NCBI RefSeq assembly: GCF_000383855.1
Contig: NZ_KB912877.1
Coordinates: 1,398,616-1,462,615, forward strand
Direction of reading: 5' to 3'
DNA from: Methylobacter marinus A45
GTDB taxonomy: Bacteria > Pseudomonadota > Gammaproteobacteria > Methylococcales > Methylomonadaceae
DNA: 64,000 bases
Positions 30,328-38,209 of this stretch are shown here, in pieces (within the stretch, counting starts at the first letter, position 1; each line of letters opens with the position of its first letter). The translations under genes were made by a program, and so were the position numbers. Under the pieces are notes generated by a model. That model did not search any database, was not told where the DNA came from, and saw only the letters and a program-made list of their open reading frames with translations.

Positions 30328-31665
30328 TTATGAACCGGGCGAGAGAAAATCAAAAGTCATCGGCATCCTGAAATTAAGTTTAACGTCTTGCGCATCATCC
30401 GTGGTACCTATGCCGAGCGATAAATTGAAAGTCGTTTTTGGCGAATATTTAAACGAATACCCCACCAGCAGCTGGCCGATATCCAATTCGCTGCCTTCCA
30501 GACGCACGTCATTAATTTTGGAATTAAAGACATGCTTGTGCGAGTACCCCAGGCTAAACGATGAACGCTCGTTAATTCCAAAACCGAGGCCAAAGCTCCA
30601 ACCTAACGTATCCCCAGGATCAACATCGCCAATACTCTCGGTCGTTTCGGCATTGTAACTGTAGCTAAGATTACCGAAAAAAACGGCCGGATCGGTTGGA
30701 TACAGTGCCGTAATACTTGGCTGCAGGCTGAAATACCCGGCCCCGGTCGGCAATTCCGTTGGAAATTGCGCGCCCGGCACGCCTTGGGCAAGCTCATACT
30801 CTACGTCGAACGGGCTTTTCCCTGTCGGCACCGTAGCCACTAAATTGCCGATGAGAATCGGCCATCCCCCGTTTCCGTCAGTCAGCTGATAACGTGCCGC
30901 GAACTCCAGATCACCTATGTCATAGCCGTTGGCATTGAATGTTTCATCAATGCCCGCGCCAATGCTCACAGGCCGTGAGCGCTGAATGTCTTCCCGGTAG
31001 ACATAGGGGATTTTAAATTCCAGCTCAAGCAGATCCGTTGCGCCATACCGGGCGCCCAGACTGCCGATAAAGCTGTGTCTTTTAATTTGCCGAAGATCGA
31101 TAAGGCCAATAGCAATGGCAGGAAGGAATGTGAAAGCATCGAGAAATACCCGGTCATTATCGGTATACGCGTATTCCAGCGCCGGCTCGATAACGAGTTT
31201 GCCCTTTCTGGTTAATACGCCGCCCACAGTCTCACTTAAACGGGGCAGCTCCGGCGGCTTTGGTTTTTCTTTTTTTTCCGGGGGCGCCTGGCCAACAGGC
31301 TTGGATGGAAGGGGGCTGGACGACTTTGTCCGGTTAGCTGGTTTCGCGGCTGTCGCCACTACTGGAGGCTTGGACGCCTTTTTGACGGGCGCCGGCTTAC
31401 TCCCGTCCGCCTGGTTTGATAACGAATCAAGGCGCGCTTTTAATATCTGGAGTTGCTTGCCCTGTTCAGCAATGATTCGCCGCTGCTTCTCGAATTCTTT
31501 TTGCTGCTCGATAAACAGCTTTCGGTATTGTTCAATGGAATCGTCCCCTTGCGCGATGGTTTCGGCAAACCCCTCACTATAAAACACCGCAAATACGCTA
31601 AAAATAAATCCGTTAAGAATCCCCAGGAGAGAAAATCTGACACTCCCAATTTTGGCTAACTTCAT
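30328..31665 (-). CDS. FapF-like coiled-coil/beta-barrel exporter
   Basis: The 445-residue protein has a signal-type N-terminus (about 1-35), a coiled coil rich in Gln, Glu and Arg (IEQYRKLFIEQQKEFEKQRR onward, 44-85) and a Pro/Lys/Ser linker (88-142). An outer membrane barrel of alternating aromatic and polar strands follows (150-445), with typical strands such as FSLGYSHKHVFNSKI. This domain order is that of FapF, the outer membrane pore that secretes functional amyloid in Pseudomonas. Co-location with a C39-type protease and small Asn/Gln-rich secreted proteins supports this. Residual doubt: generic barrel 'transporters' share the fold. Last gene of the block, followed by glnE. Confidence 0.75.
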   Translation of the reverse strand: MKLAKIGSVRFSLLGILNGFIFSVFAVFYSEGFAETIAQGDDSIEQYRKLFIEQQKEFEKQRRIIAEQGKQLQILKARLDSLSNQADGSKPAPVKKASKPPVVATAAKPANRTKSSSPLPSKPVGQAPPEKKEKPKPPELPRLSETVGGVLTRKGKLVIEPALEYAYTDNDRVFLDAFTFLPAIAIGLIDLRQIKRHSFIGSLGARYGATDLLELEFKIPYVYREDIQRSRPVSIGAGIDETFNANGYDIGDLEFAARYQLTDGNGGWPILIGNLVATVPTGKSPFDVEYELAQGVPGAQFPTELPTGAGYFSLQPSITALYPTDPAVFFGNLSYSYNAETTESIGDVDPGDTLGWSFGLGFGINERSSFSLGYSHKHVFNSKINDVRLEGSELDIGQLLVGYSFKYSPKTTFNLSLGIGTTDDAQDVKLNFRMPMTFDFLSPGS

Positions 31666-32101
31666 TTATTTCACTTCCATTTTATAACTGATAAGAGTAA
31701 ACAACAGCCTTTCCCTGATTTAATAAACTACTAACCACTTCAAAAAGAATGAAGTTGCGATCGGCAATTAAAATAGAAAGTACTGCTTGAATGAACTACG
31801 ACTGGAATTGATCCCCCTTTCAACTATCTGGCTTAATATGGGTATATAGAATATTAAGTACATCGTGAAATCCGGCAACGAATAGTTATTGTTAATTTAT
31901 TTTCTTTTTTTATATTCTTTTACCGATTACCGGGCAATTAGCAGTTTTACTTAAGTAAAATTACTTACCCGTATGAGATAATTGGATTTAATTGATTGCA
32001 TTGGGAATTTTCCAATGTGCGTGGGATGGCCTCACAATCAATATGAAAGTTTCAAGCCATTATATTGATGCGCTAAATTGATTCACTGCAATGTGATACG
32101 G
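31666..32101 (-). promoter_or_regulatory. AT-rich leader before the exporter gene
   Basis: A 436-bp stretch without a credible gene separates the small-protein gene from the exporter gene. It is strongly AT-rich and contains a perfect 16-bp palindrome, TTTTACTTAAGTAAAA, at 31945-31960. That could be an operator or a small hairpin. I see no strong intrinsic terminator. The length suggests that the exporter has its own promoter here. Confidence 0.4.
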
Positions 32102-32578
32102 TTATTGAAAGGAAGGCACGACAAGATCGCGAAAAGTGTTGGCATTAATATCCCGATTCAAGTTTTTCAAGCCCCCCAAATCAATATTAATCGTGGTAAG
32201 GGTCTTAATAGCCTGATTGTCCAGGTTGTTCTGGATCACGGAATTCAATGCGTTACCAACCCAAGTAGACGCCAGGTTTTGTGAGCCGTTCTGAAAAAGC
32301 GCAGCGTTATTAGGCAATTGAAAAACAGAGGTGAAAGTTTGCTCACCATTCAAATAAATCGCCTTCTCCAGACTGAAATCAATGGTTATCCCATTCGGCA
32401 AAACAAAACCGCCGCGCAATTGCGCCAAGTCGGTATCGGGAGCACTCTCCCAATTGCTGAAGGACCTGTCGGCCTCAGCCGGCAAATCAGCCGCCAAAGC
32501 CTGACAAGTAAAACCTGCCATTAGCCAAAATATAATGTTGGAAAATTTTCGGCACGGCTTGAATCGATAGTCTTTCAT
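32102..32578 (-). CDS. Secreted Fap-associated small protein (FapE-like slot)
   Basis: I do not recognise a named family with certainty. The 158-residue product has a signal peptide (SNIIFWLMAGFTCQALA), then DTDLAQLRGGFVLPNGITI, where LRGG (54-57) resembles the double-Gly motif cut by C39 peptidases. A C-terminal segment ALNSVIQNNLDNQAIK (110-125) parallels the ends of two other proteins in this block. It lies directly after the C39 protease gene, the position of fapE in Pseudomonas, and is proposed to be a secreted accessory or minor amyloid protein. The ATG at 32578 has GAGGTT upstream; one six codons earlier does not. Confidence 0.6.
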   Translation of the reverse strand: MKDYRFKPCRKFSNIIFWLMAGFTCQALAADLPAEADRSFSNWESAPDTDLAQLRGGFVLPNGITIDFSLEKAIYLNGEQTFTSVFQLPNNAALFQNGSQNLASTWVGNALNSVIQNNLDNQAIKTLTTINIDLGGLKNLNRDINANTFRDLVVPSFQ

Positions 32579-32600
32579 CTTGATAACCTCAATCAAATCG

Positions 32601-33290
32601 TTAAAAATCCCAAGGTCCAGGCCGCAATAAATTGAATTCGCCTAAACTGGATCGATCGACTACAGTATCTGACGGCGACTTCGCCCGAAGCGCCCACTCC
32701 TCCTTGTCCTGAAAACGTGCCGTTCTGTTTGGTTGATTCTTAATTAAAAAAAGAATTCGGTTGCCCCACATTTCCTGAAACTCGTCCCGGGGTATCGTTT
32801 TCAAGCCCACAGCCGGGTCGCCGACCAGAACTTCCCGATCATTGAGCCCTTTTATAATCACAAAATGCAAATAGCCCTTATGATCGATAATGGTAATAGC
32901 CGGGGCATTGGCGTCACTCAACTGGTCCAGGTTGATTTTGTATCCATTAGCCTGATAGCCTCGCCTCTCCAGATAAAACTTCATATCCAATAACGAAAAT
33001 CCCTTTTTCTGTATCAGCTGTTGATCGCCATTTTGATACATGTCGACAAATACGCTTTGTTCATCGACGGCATCGCCGTAATGATAGGTCAACAGACTCG
33101 CTAAAGTTGCCGAGCCGCAACTAAAATCATATTGTTGCCTGTAGACGGTCTTGAATCGGCGTTCAGCGAAACTGGTCACAGGAATACTGAAATTCCCGCC
33201 TCCCGCGATCCCGTTAAAATCGATAGCGCCTGCATGACTACTGAATGCGGGCAAGATAAAAAAAACGCCTGTAACGATCAATCGTTTCAT
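32601..33290 (-). CDS. FapD-like C39 family cysteine protease
   Basis: Exported papain-like protease of family C39. The 229-residue product has a signal peptide (MKRLIVTGVFFILPAFSSHA) and a complete catalytic set: the oxyanion Gln in RQQYDFSCGSATLASLL with nucleophile Cys58, His142 in GYLHFVIIKG, and Asp158 in VLVGDPAVG. It lacks the ABC transporter parts of bacteriocin exporters, so it is a stand-alone periplasmic enzyme, as is FapD in functional amyloid loci. Predicted partners are the small secreted proteins on either side. A good AGGA site precedes the ATG. Confidence 0.82.
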   Translation of the reverse strand: MKRLIVTGVFFILPAFSSHAGAIDFNGIAGGGNFSIPVTSFAERRFKTVYRQQYDFSCGSATLASLLTYHYGDAVDEQSVFVDMYQNGDQQLIQKKGFSLLDMKFYLERRGYQANGYKINLDQLSDANAPAITIIDHKGYLHFVIIKGLNDREVLVGDPAVGLKTIPRDEFQEMWGNRILFLIKNQPNRTARFQDKEEWALRAKSPSDTVVDRSSLGEFNLLRPGPWDF

Positions 33291-33314
33291 ACCGCGTCCT
33301 GTCCTATAAACTTC

Positions 33315-33677
33315 TTAAGGCATGATTGTCACATTCACGATAGTCGCATCCTGAATCACAACATTGTTACCTGAATTTTGAATAACTGAATTGAAGCCGC
33401 TTGAATCAGAAAATGCGCCTGAATTTATAACATTGAAGCCCGTAACGCTATTATTGACGTCATTGCCGCTTAATGTGGCCCGCACGTTCATGTTATTAAG
33501 CGCCGTGAAATCCACGCCCTCACGGCCTCGCTCATTTTCCAGCTCTTCAAGTAATACGGCGTCAGCCTGTAAAAAAGCCATATCACTCTGCTCATCGGTT
33601 GAATCAGCAGTAGCCCCCCGGATTGGCGCCAGGGCGACAAGGAGAGTCAATAAACCCGCCTTTACAATCGTATCCAT
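33315..33677 (-). CDS. Small secreted protein with amyloid-like C-terminus
   Basis: The 120-residue product has a signal peptide (AGLLTLLVALAPIRGATA), a charged helical middle (QADAVLLEELENERGREGVD) and a C-terminal half rich in Asn, Ser, Val and Ile. The segment GFNSVIQNSGNNVVIQ (94-109) has alternating hydrophobic/polar residues and an N-x-V-I-Q-N pattern repeated in neighbouring proteins. It sits just before the C39 protease gene, with GGAGG five bases before the ATG at 33677. By position it could be a minor amyloid subunit or chaperone (FapA/FapB-like), but I cannot assign it to a family. Confidence 0.65.
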   Translation of the reverse strand: MDTIVKAGLLTLLVALAPIRGATADSTDEQSDMAFLQADAVLLEELENERGREGVDFTALNNMNVRATLSGNDVNNSVTGFNVINSGAFSDSSGFNSVIQNSGNNVVIQDATIVNVTIMP

Positions 33678-33799
33678 AATATCCTCCATTCCGTTATATA
33701 GACTTGTTATTTACAGCACCTGTAAAAGCCGGCGAGCTCTCATTCGCTCACCGGCAAACTTCATCAACTAAAGCTAAACGTTCAGCTTATATAGCTTGT

Positions 33800-34444
33800 T
33801 TATTGGTTGACGTTTACGTTGCCTTGAAAAGAAACTTGTTGCTGAACCAGAGCACCAGATCCAGTGTTTTGTACCATTTGGTTAATACCGGCGGTGCCAT
33901 TGAACGCATCAGTGATGTTATTGCTGGCGGTGTAAGTGGCAGTATCTTCACCGGACCAGTTAGGAGCGGTGCCTGTGCCTGTAACGGTACCGGCCAAGGT
34001 TGATTCGTTAACCTTATAGTCAGCAGTAGCATCACCGCCATTGGCGGCTGCAGAGCCGTTTCCTGATCCAACTGAGGCGGTACTGTTATTGCTATCGTTT
34101 GTGCTGCTGTTCGAATTGTCGGCTGTATTATTGCTGCTGTTTACGCTGCTGTTCGAATTGTCATCAGTATTATTGCTGCTGTTTGTGCTGTTGTTCGAAT
34201 TGTCGTCTGTATTATTGCTGCTGTTTGTGCTGTTGTTCGAATTGTCGTCTGTATTATTGCTGCTGTTTGTACTGCTGTTTGAGTTATCGTTCGTACTGTT
34301 GTCTGAGTTATCTATGGTTGATGTTGAGGTTATAGTATTTTCATCACCATCTATCTCGTTAGTAGGCTGTGCCCATGCACTCGTAACCGACCCCAAAGCC
34401 AACAGAATACCTGCTGCTAAGATTTTTTTCTTGAATTGGTTCAT
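33800..34444 (-). CDS. Asn/Ser/Thr/Asp-repeat protein, putative amyloid subunit
   Basis: First gene of the block. The 214-residue product has a signal peptide (residues 1-25, ending TSAWA), then a nearly pure Asn/Ser/Thr/Asp domain with four 14-residue tandem units of the type STNSSNNTDDNSNN (58-113). It ends in a Gly/Ala/Asn-rich C-terminus with GINQMVQNTGSGALVQQQ (186-203). Composition and secretion signals suit the major subunit of a Fap-type extracellular fibre, although the Cys-x-x-Cys ends of Pseudomonas FapB/C are absent. GGAG lies about eight bases before the ATG. The frame stays open upstream to 34570, but without a signal peptide at that end. Confidence 0.65.
   Translation of the reverse strand: MNQFKKKILAAGILLALGSVTSAWAQPTNEIDGDENTITSTSTIDNSDNSTNDNSNSSTNSSNNTDDNSNNSTNSSNNTDDNSNNSTNSSNNTDDNSNSSVNSSNNTADNSNSSTNDSNNSTASVGSGNGSAAANGGDATADYKVNESTLAGTVTGTGTAPNWSGEDTATYTASNNITDAFNGTAGINQMVQNTGSGALVQQQVSFQGNVNVNQ
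34106..34273 (-). repeat. 42-bp in-frame tandem repeat
   Basis: Four consecutive 42-bp units, the first three almost identical, encode STNSSNNTDDNSNN-type blocks, with a degenerate partial fifth unit following. The periodicity is a multiple of three, so copy-number change would lengthen or shorten the protein without a frameshift. Confidence 0.9.
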
Positions 34445-35219
34445 GTCTTTGACTCCATATTTTAGATAGAAGACCATCAGATTTTTCTGATGAATTTGGA
34501 TGAGCTGTAGGTTCCGCATGTTATAAAAACGGCTAAACCACCAGCTATCTCGACTAATAGTGTCAAGCAAGACCTCTTAAATTTCCATAGAACTGCTCTA
34601 AAATAATACTTAAAATAAGCCAATATATAAGTTATTGCCTTTCCGGGAAATACGAACTGGTTACCAATGAAATATCCTAATATCCTAGAAATACCGCGCA
34701 ATTTGAATACCCATAGCTGACAGTATTTATTTAAATGACATTAAGCAATCCAAAGGCATTTTCAGCATTCGGGTTAGTTCTTAAATAATGATTTAAGGGA
34801 CCATTGCCCGATCGAACAAATCAACCCGGAATATTTAAAAACCGGCCAACAACAGCTAACTCCAGAACTATGCGGCTAACAAAAATTATTCTTCCCCTTC
34901 ATGACCCCATTATTATCGGCATTACAGAATGCGTAAATTACCGATATCAATAGCTATTGCAACCTGAAAAAACGAGGCTGTAATAAAAATGATTTTTTGC
35001 TTCAAGAATTCAGACGATTTTCTTTATCTCCTCGGTGCGCGGTTATGTTAATCCTGTACCCCGGCTTGCCTGGGATAAAGTATTTTTATGCCTATTCAAA
35101 CCTTGCAAGAACGCAAGTTAATTAATTAGGCCCTGACAGATCCAACCGGTCCCTCGCGCAGTCCCAAAGCTTGATCACGGGCCACTATTGTATGTTAGTC
35201 ACGCCTTGACGGAAATTTT
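34445..35219. other. 775-bp AT-rich intergenic region
   Basis: Upstream region of the putative amyloid genes and downstream of the response regulator gene. An open frame at 34477-34701 lacks a ribosome site and coding character. I see no RNA gene or named riboswitch. Promoter elements for the amyloid operon must lie here, but I cannot pick out convincing -35/-10 or sigma-54 boxes by eye. Confidence 0.5.
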
Positions 35220-36119
35220 CTACTGCGCCGCGGGCACAATGGAACGCCATGGGCCTAGATCGGTATAGTTCTCTTCCGGGTCTTTTCCTTCAGAACCTCC
35301 CCGGGCATCCAGCCTGTACCCGAAACCCTTAACAGTCAAAATCCACTGCGGGTTATCGGGATCTTCTTCGATCTTTTTCCGTAGCAAGTGCATGTATTGA
35401 TAAAGATCGGATTTGGTTGCGCGGTTATTTCCCGGCCAGAGATGCTGAATAATCTCTTCGGCCATCAGCACGCGATCAACATCCCTGGACAGCAACTCGA
35501 ACAATTCAAATTCCTTACGAGTAAGATCGATATTTTTACCGTGCAACGAAACAGTTTTGAAACGCCGATCAATCTGAAAAGGACCGACGACCCCATATTC
35601 ACCATTTCCGCTTTTCGTCAGCGTTTCATATTGCACCGCATCTAACGGCTGCCGTGATGCACTACTTTTATCGCGATGGAACGCTCTCCGGTCCGCCACA
35701 GAGCGCCTTTCCTGCATTCGTCTTTCGTTTTGCACATGGGCATGCTGATTGAATTTCTTCCGAAGATATCCGTCAAGCTGTTCAATAATAAGCGGCTCAT
35801 CAAAGAAAGTATCTATCCATGAATCTGGTTTGTCTTTCAGTGCGGAACTGTATTCCTTATTACGTAGTGCACATACCGGTATACGATGATTAATGATCAT
35901 TTCCTGCAATGCTTGCCAATCGTCTTTCTTCAATGAAACCACCGCCCAACGCATATCCAGGATAATCAGATCCAAATGGGTTTTAAAAACCGCTTTAGTG
36001 ATTTTCTTATCATCCGTCAGCTCAAGAAAAGTATAGTGCTGCGCATGACAATAACCTTTCAATAATCCCCGATAATAGTGGTCCGTACTGATAAATAAAA
36101 TTTGAAGATTTGCATTCAT
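35220..36119 (-). CDS. OmpR-family winged-helix response regulator
   Basis: A 299-residue transcription factor with an N-terminal receiver-like domain in which the predicted phospho-Asp is Asp55 (LDLIILDMRW). The acidic pocket and late Lys are poorly conserved (ILFISTDHY, FFDEPLI), so normal phosphorylation is doubtful. A basic linker (NERRMQERRSVADRRAFHRD) leads to a clear C-terminal winged helix (LTRKEFELFELLSRD, RATKSDLYQYMHLLRKKIEE, ILTVKGFGYRLD). No sensor kinase is adjacent. Because it lies next to the amyloid block in the same orientation it may control it. The ATG at 36119 is preferred to a GTG four codons upstream. Confidence 0.82.
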   Translation of the reverse strand: MNANLQILFISTDHYYRGLLKGYCHAQHYTFLELTDDKKITKAVFKTHLDLIILDMRWAVVSLKKDDWQALQEMIINHRIPVCALRNKEYSSALKDKPDSWIDTFFDEPLIIEQLDGYLRKKFNQHAHVQNERRMQERRSVADRRAFHRDKSSASRQPLDAVQYETLTKSGNGEYGVVGPFQIDRRFKTVSLHGKNIDLTRKEFELFELLSRDVDRVLMAEEIIQHLWPGNNRATKSDLYQYMHLLRKKIEEDPDNPQWILTVKGFGYRLDARGGSEGKDPEENYTDLGPWRSIVPAAQ

Positions 36120-36131
36120 ATTTAATCTCAC

Positions 36132-36461
36132 TTTTCATTAAGCCACTTCACTAGCTTAAGCTCGGCAGCCTATGGAAAAAGACAAATAAGCCTTTGATTA
36201 TTTATTGATAAGTTTCAAATAACAACGCAAAAATGAAATACGTAAATCTCCGTCTCCCGTAAGACTCTGAATTCACTATGATCCGAGTAAACGATTTGCC
36301 GGAGATCCTTCTGGTGACTATGAAAATAAAATCGACATGCCCATGCAAAAAATAACCTGATTATCAGATTACCCTTGCCTGTATTAAGCTTACACTAGTC
36401 TCAATTTAATTCAGACTTGGTGTTTTTTAAGGATCATAACTCAAACCTATCATCAATATAA
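36132..36461. other. 330-bp intergenic region
   Basis: AT-rich stretch upstream of the response regulator. I see no gene, tRNA or clear hairpin. It presumably holds the regulator promoter. Confidence 0.4.
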
Positions 36462-36740
36462 TTAGTAATACTGCTTAGTTAGGGTTAACACTATAGAAAC
36501 TTTGAAAGAATTAATGAAAACGCTCTGAAAATTCTTGTTCACCACAAAGATCACGAAAGTCACGAAGAAGAAAATCAAGCTAATCAGAAACTTAAGTCCA
36601 ACACTCTCGATTGCTGTTTCAGCCGCAATTCCAGCGCCTCCACCCTTGATGGCATTCGTGTCCGTCATGGTTAAACCCTTTAAATTGAATACTTTCACAT
36701 TCTCTATACTCCTGGCACAAACCGATATATAAATAGACAA
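36462..36740 (-). CDS. Possible small membrane protein
   Basis: A weakly supported open frame. From an internal ATG (36668) it would read MTDTNAIKGGGAGIAAE followed by one hydrophobic helix (KFLISLIFFFVTFVIFVV), about 68 residues, ending within a dispersed repeat (36500-36575). The Gly-Gly-Gly run ahead of a hydrophobic stretch resembles small exported peptides, but no maturation genes lie nearby. The repeat supplies its 3' third, so the frame may be accidental. Confidence 0.25.
   Translation of the reverse strand: MSIYISVCARSIENVKVFNLKGLTMTDTNAIKGGGAGIAAETAIESVGLKFLISLIFFFVTFVIFVVNKNFQSVFINSFKVSIVLTLTKQYY
36500..36575 (+). repeat. Dispersed repeat B, copy 1
   Basis: The stretch beginning TTGAAAGAATTAATGAAAA and containing TTCACCACAAAGATCACGAA reappears with changes at 50691-50771 (GTGAAAGAATTAGTGAAAA, then TTCACCACGAAGATCACGAA). 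Both copies lie in intergenic DNA. Boundaries are approximate. Confidence 0.65.
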
Positions 36741-36901
36741 GTAAAAAGCATGTATTATCTAAACTCCTTAACAATTTATAAGGCCGGAAAGATTACCAGG
36801 CGCTGAGACTATATTTGAATTACAAAACTTCAGTTTCGACCTTAAAAGAAGCATATATAATGCTTACGAGCAGGTCGATTGATTTTGGCCTGGAGTAACA
36901 T

Positions 36902-37843
36902 ATGAAACCTTCAACATTAATTTTTATACTGCTGACGTTAATTTCATTTACTGCCACGGGTAAGAAACTCTATAAATTTCAAGATGCGCAAGGCATCTGG
37001 CATTTTACCGACCAGCCGCCGAAAACCGGGCAACCGGTAACTGTCAGGCAGATGAAAGTGGCAAGCAAGCAACGCGTCTGGCTCTTGAAATCCGACGAAA
37101 AGCAGCCAAAATTTTATATCCGCAACGATTATGCGGGCCCCGTGGAAGTCGAAGTCAGCTTTTCCGAACAGGAAAACGCCCGCGCACTACCGGAACTTCC
37201 CCAGCGGTTTGTGATTGCACCGGGGGAATCAGAGACACTTTTCGAAGTAGGCGGAATTAATGAAAATGAAGCCTGGCGCTTTACCCTTCAATACCGTTAC
37301 GCCATCGGCTCCCCTATAACTGAATATACGGCCATGGAAAGCTATTTGCCACCGATTGCTCCGGGTGCCTCGTTTCAAATATCCCAGGCTTTCGAAGGCA
37401 ATTTCAGTCATACCGATGAGCAGAACAAATATGCGGTGGACATTGTCATGCCGATAGGCACACCTGTTTATGCAGCTAAATCGGGAATGGTCATGGAAGT
37501 CATCAATGACTTTTACAAAGGCGGTCCTAACGAAGCCTATAGCTCAAAAGCCAATAGCATCAGAATCTTGCACGACGACGGCTCGATGGCGATTTACGCC
37601 CATTTGGAAGAGGATAAAGCCCGGGTTTACCCTGGCTTGAAGGTAATAGCCGGCCAATTGCTCGGTTATTCCGGCAACACCGGCTTTACTTCCGGCCCGC
37701 ATTTGCATTTTGCCATACAGATTAATAAGGGCATGAAACTGGTTTCCGTGCCTTTTACCTTTGCAAATGCCATGGGGCAGGCGGAAGAGCCGGTCGCTGG
37801 AGCCTGGCTTAAAGGCATTGCCGCGTCCATGGCCGGCAACTAA
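36902..37843 (+). CDS. M23 family metallopeptidase with DUF4124
   Basis: Exported peptidoglycan endopeptidase or envelope factor. The 313-residue product starts with a signal peptide (TLIFILLTLISFTATG), then a DUF4124 domain (KLYKFQDAQGIWHFTDQPP, about 21-60), an all-beta middle domain and a C-terminal LytM/M23 domain. Zinc ligands are visible as His and Asp in HTDEQNKYAVDI and the HxH of GPHLHFAIQ, and the spare His in IYAHLEE is present, so it should be an active enzyme. GGAG stands seven bases before the ATG. The stop codon TAA is part of the left edge of a MITE-like repeat. Confidence 0.9.
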   Translation: MKPSTLIFILLTLISFTATGKKLYKFQDAQGIWHFTDQPPKTGQPVTVRQMKVASKQRVWLLKSDEKQPKFYIRNDYAGPVEVEVSFSEQENARALPELPQRFVIAPGESETLFEVGGINENEAWRFTLQYRYAIGSPITEYTAMESYLPPIAPGASFQISQAFEGNFSHTDEQNKYAVDIVMPIGTPVYAAKSGMVMEVINDFYKGGPNEAYSSKANSIRILHDDGSMAIYAHLEEDKARVYPGLKVIAGQLLGYSGNTGFTSGPHLHFAIQINKGMKLVSVPFTFANAMGQAEEPVAGAWLKGIAASMAGN

Positions 37844-37969
37844 GGAACGCGCACAAAATAACTTCCTCAAGTGCGCGGATGAATTTCCGGTGTAGGTGCG
37901 GACTTATCCGCACAGTGCGAATGAATTCGCACCTACAATTCCCTGATTTATTCCATAGCCATTACTAAG
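37840..37969 (+). mobile_element. MITE-like repeat, copy 1
   Basis: A 130-bp non-coding element shared with 51793-51959 (inverted) and 63120-63283. It starts CTAAGGAACGCGCACAAAAT and ends TTCCATAGCCATTACTAAG. The ends are imperfect inverted repeats of a consensus near CTWAGGAAYGSGCATAAAAT. Inside is a hairpin built from GTAGGTGCGG and GCACCTAC. This copy lacks the insert containing CCCTGAAGGGCACAAGTACC found in the other two. Confidence 0.8.
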
Positions 37970-38209
37970 GAACGTGAATTTTAGCACCCGCAACCGGCTT
38001 GTCTTTCCGTCCCCCTTCGGCGTTGCCTACGGGGATGTAGGTAAAGGGCGTGAGCACGACTGCATGGATGCAGGAGGTAGAGCAACGCAGGAGCAGTTGC
38101 CGACGACTGCATGGACAGAAAGCCTGCCTCAATCGCGGGCCTTATTTCATTCCCGTTCCTAACTCACACTAGAGGCAACCTGGCCTGTCGCCTCTACGTT
38201 GACTCGGGG
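37970..38209. other. Intergenic repeats and stem
   Basis: Non-coding DNA between convergent genes. ACGACTGCATGGA occurs twice (around 38056 and 38102) inside a segment that looks like another dispersed intergenic repeat, though only one copy lies in this window. A 6-bp stem, AGAGGC (38171) with GCCTCT (38190), could help terminate either flanking gene but has no T tract. Confidence 0.4.

Noticed and set aside
30215-30658. 147-codon plus-strand frame overlapping the barrel exporter gene
   Set aside because: Antisense to the 3' part of the exporter gene and with no recognisable features.
34041-34469. Leu/Cys-rich plus-strand frames opposite the Asn-rich repeat gene
   Set aside because: They are antisense translations of the 42-bp repeat; the minus-strand frame has a signal peptide, ribosome site and repeat in frame.
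34477-34701. 74-codon minus-strand frame
   Set aside because: No ribosome site, no coding character, and it overlaps the upstream region of the putative fibre gene.
37840-38160. CRISPR-like repeats near 38 kb
   Set aside because: The repeated pieces are palindromic, irregularly spaced and too few; they fit MITE or intergenic repeats and no cas gene is present.
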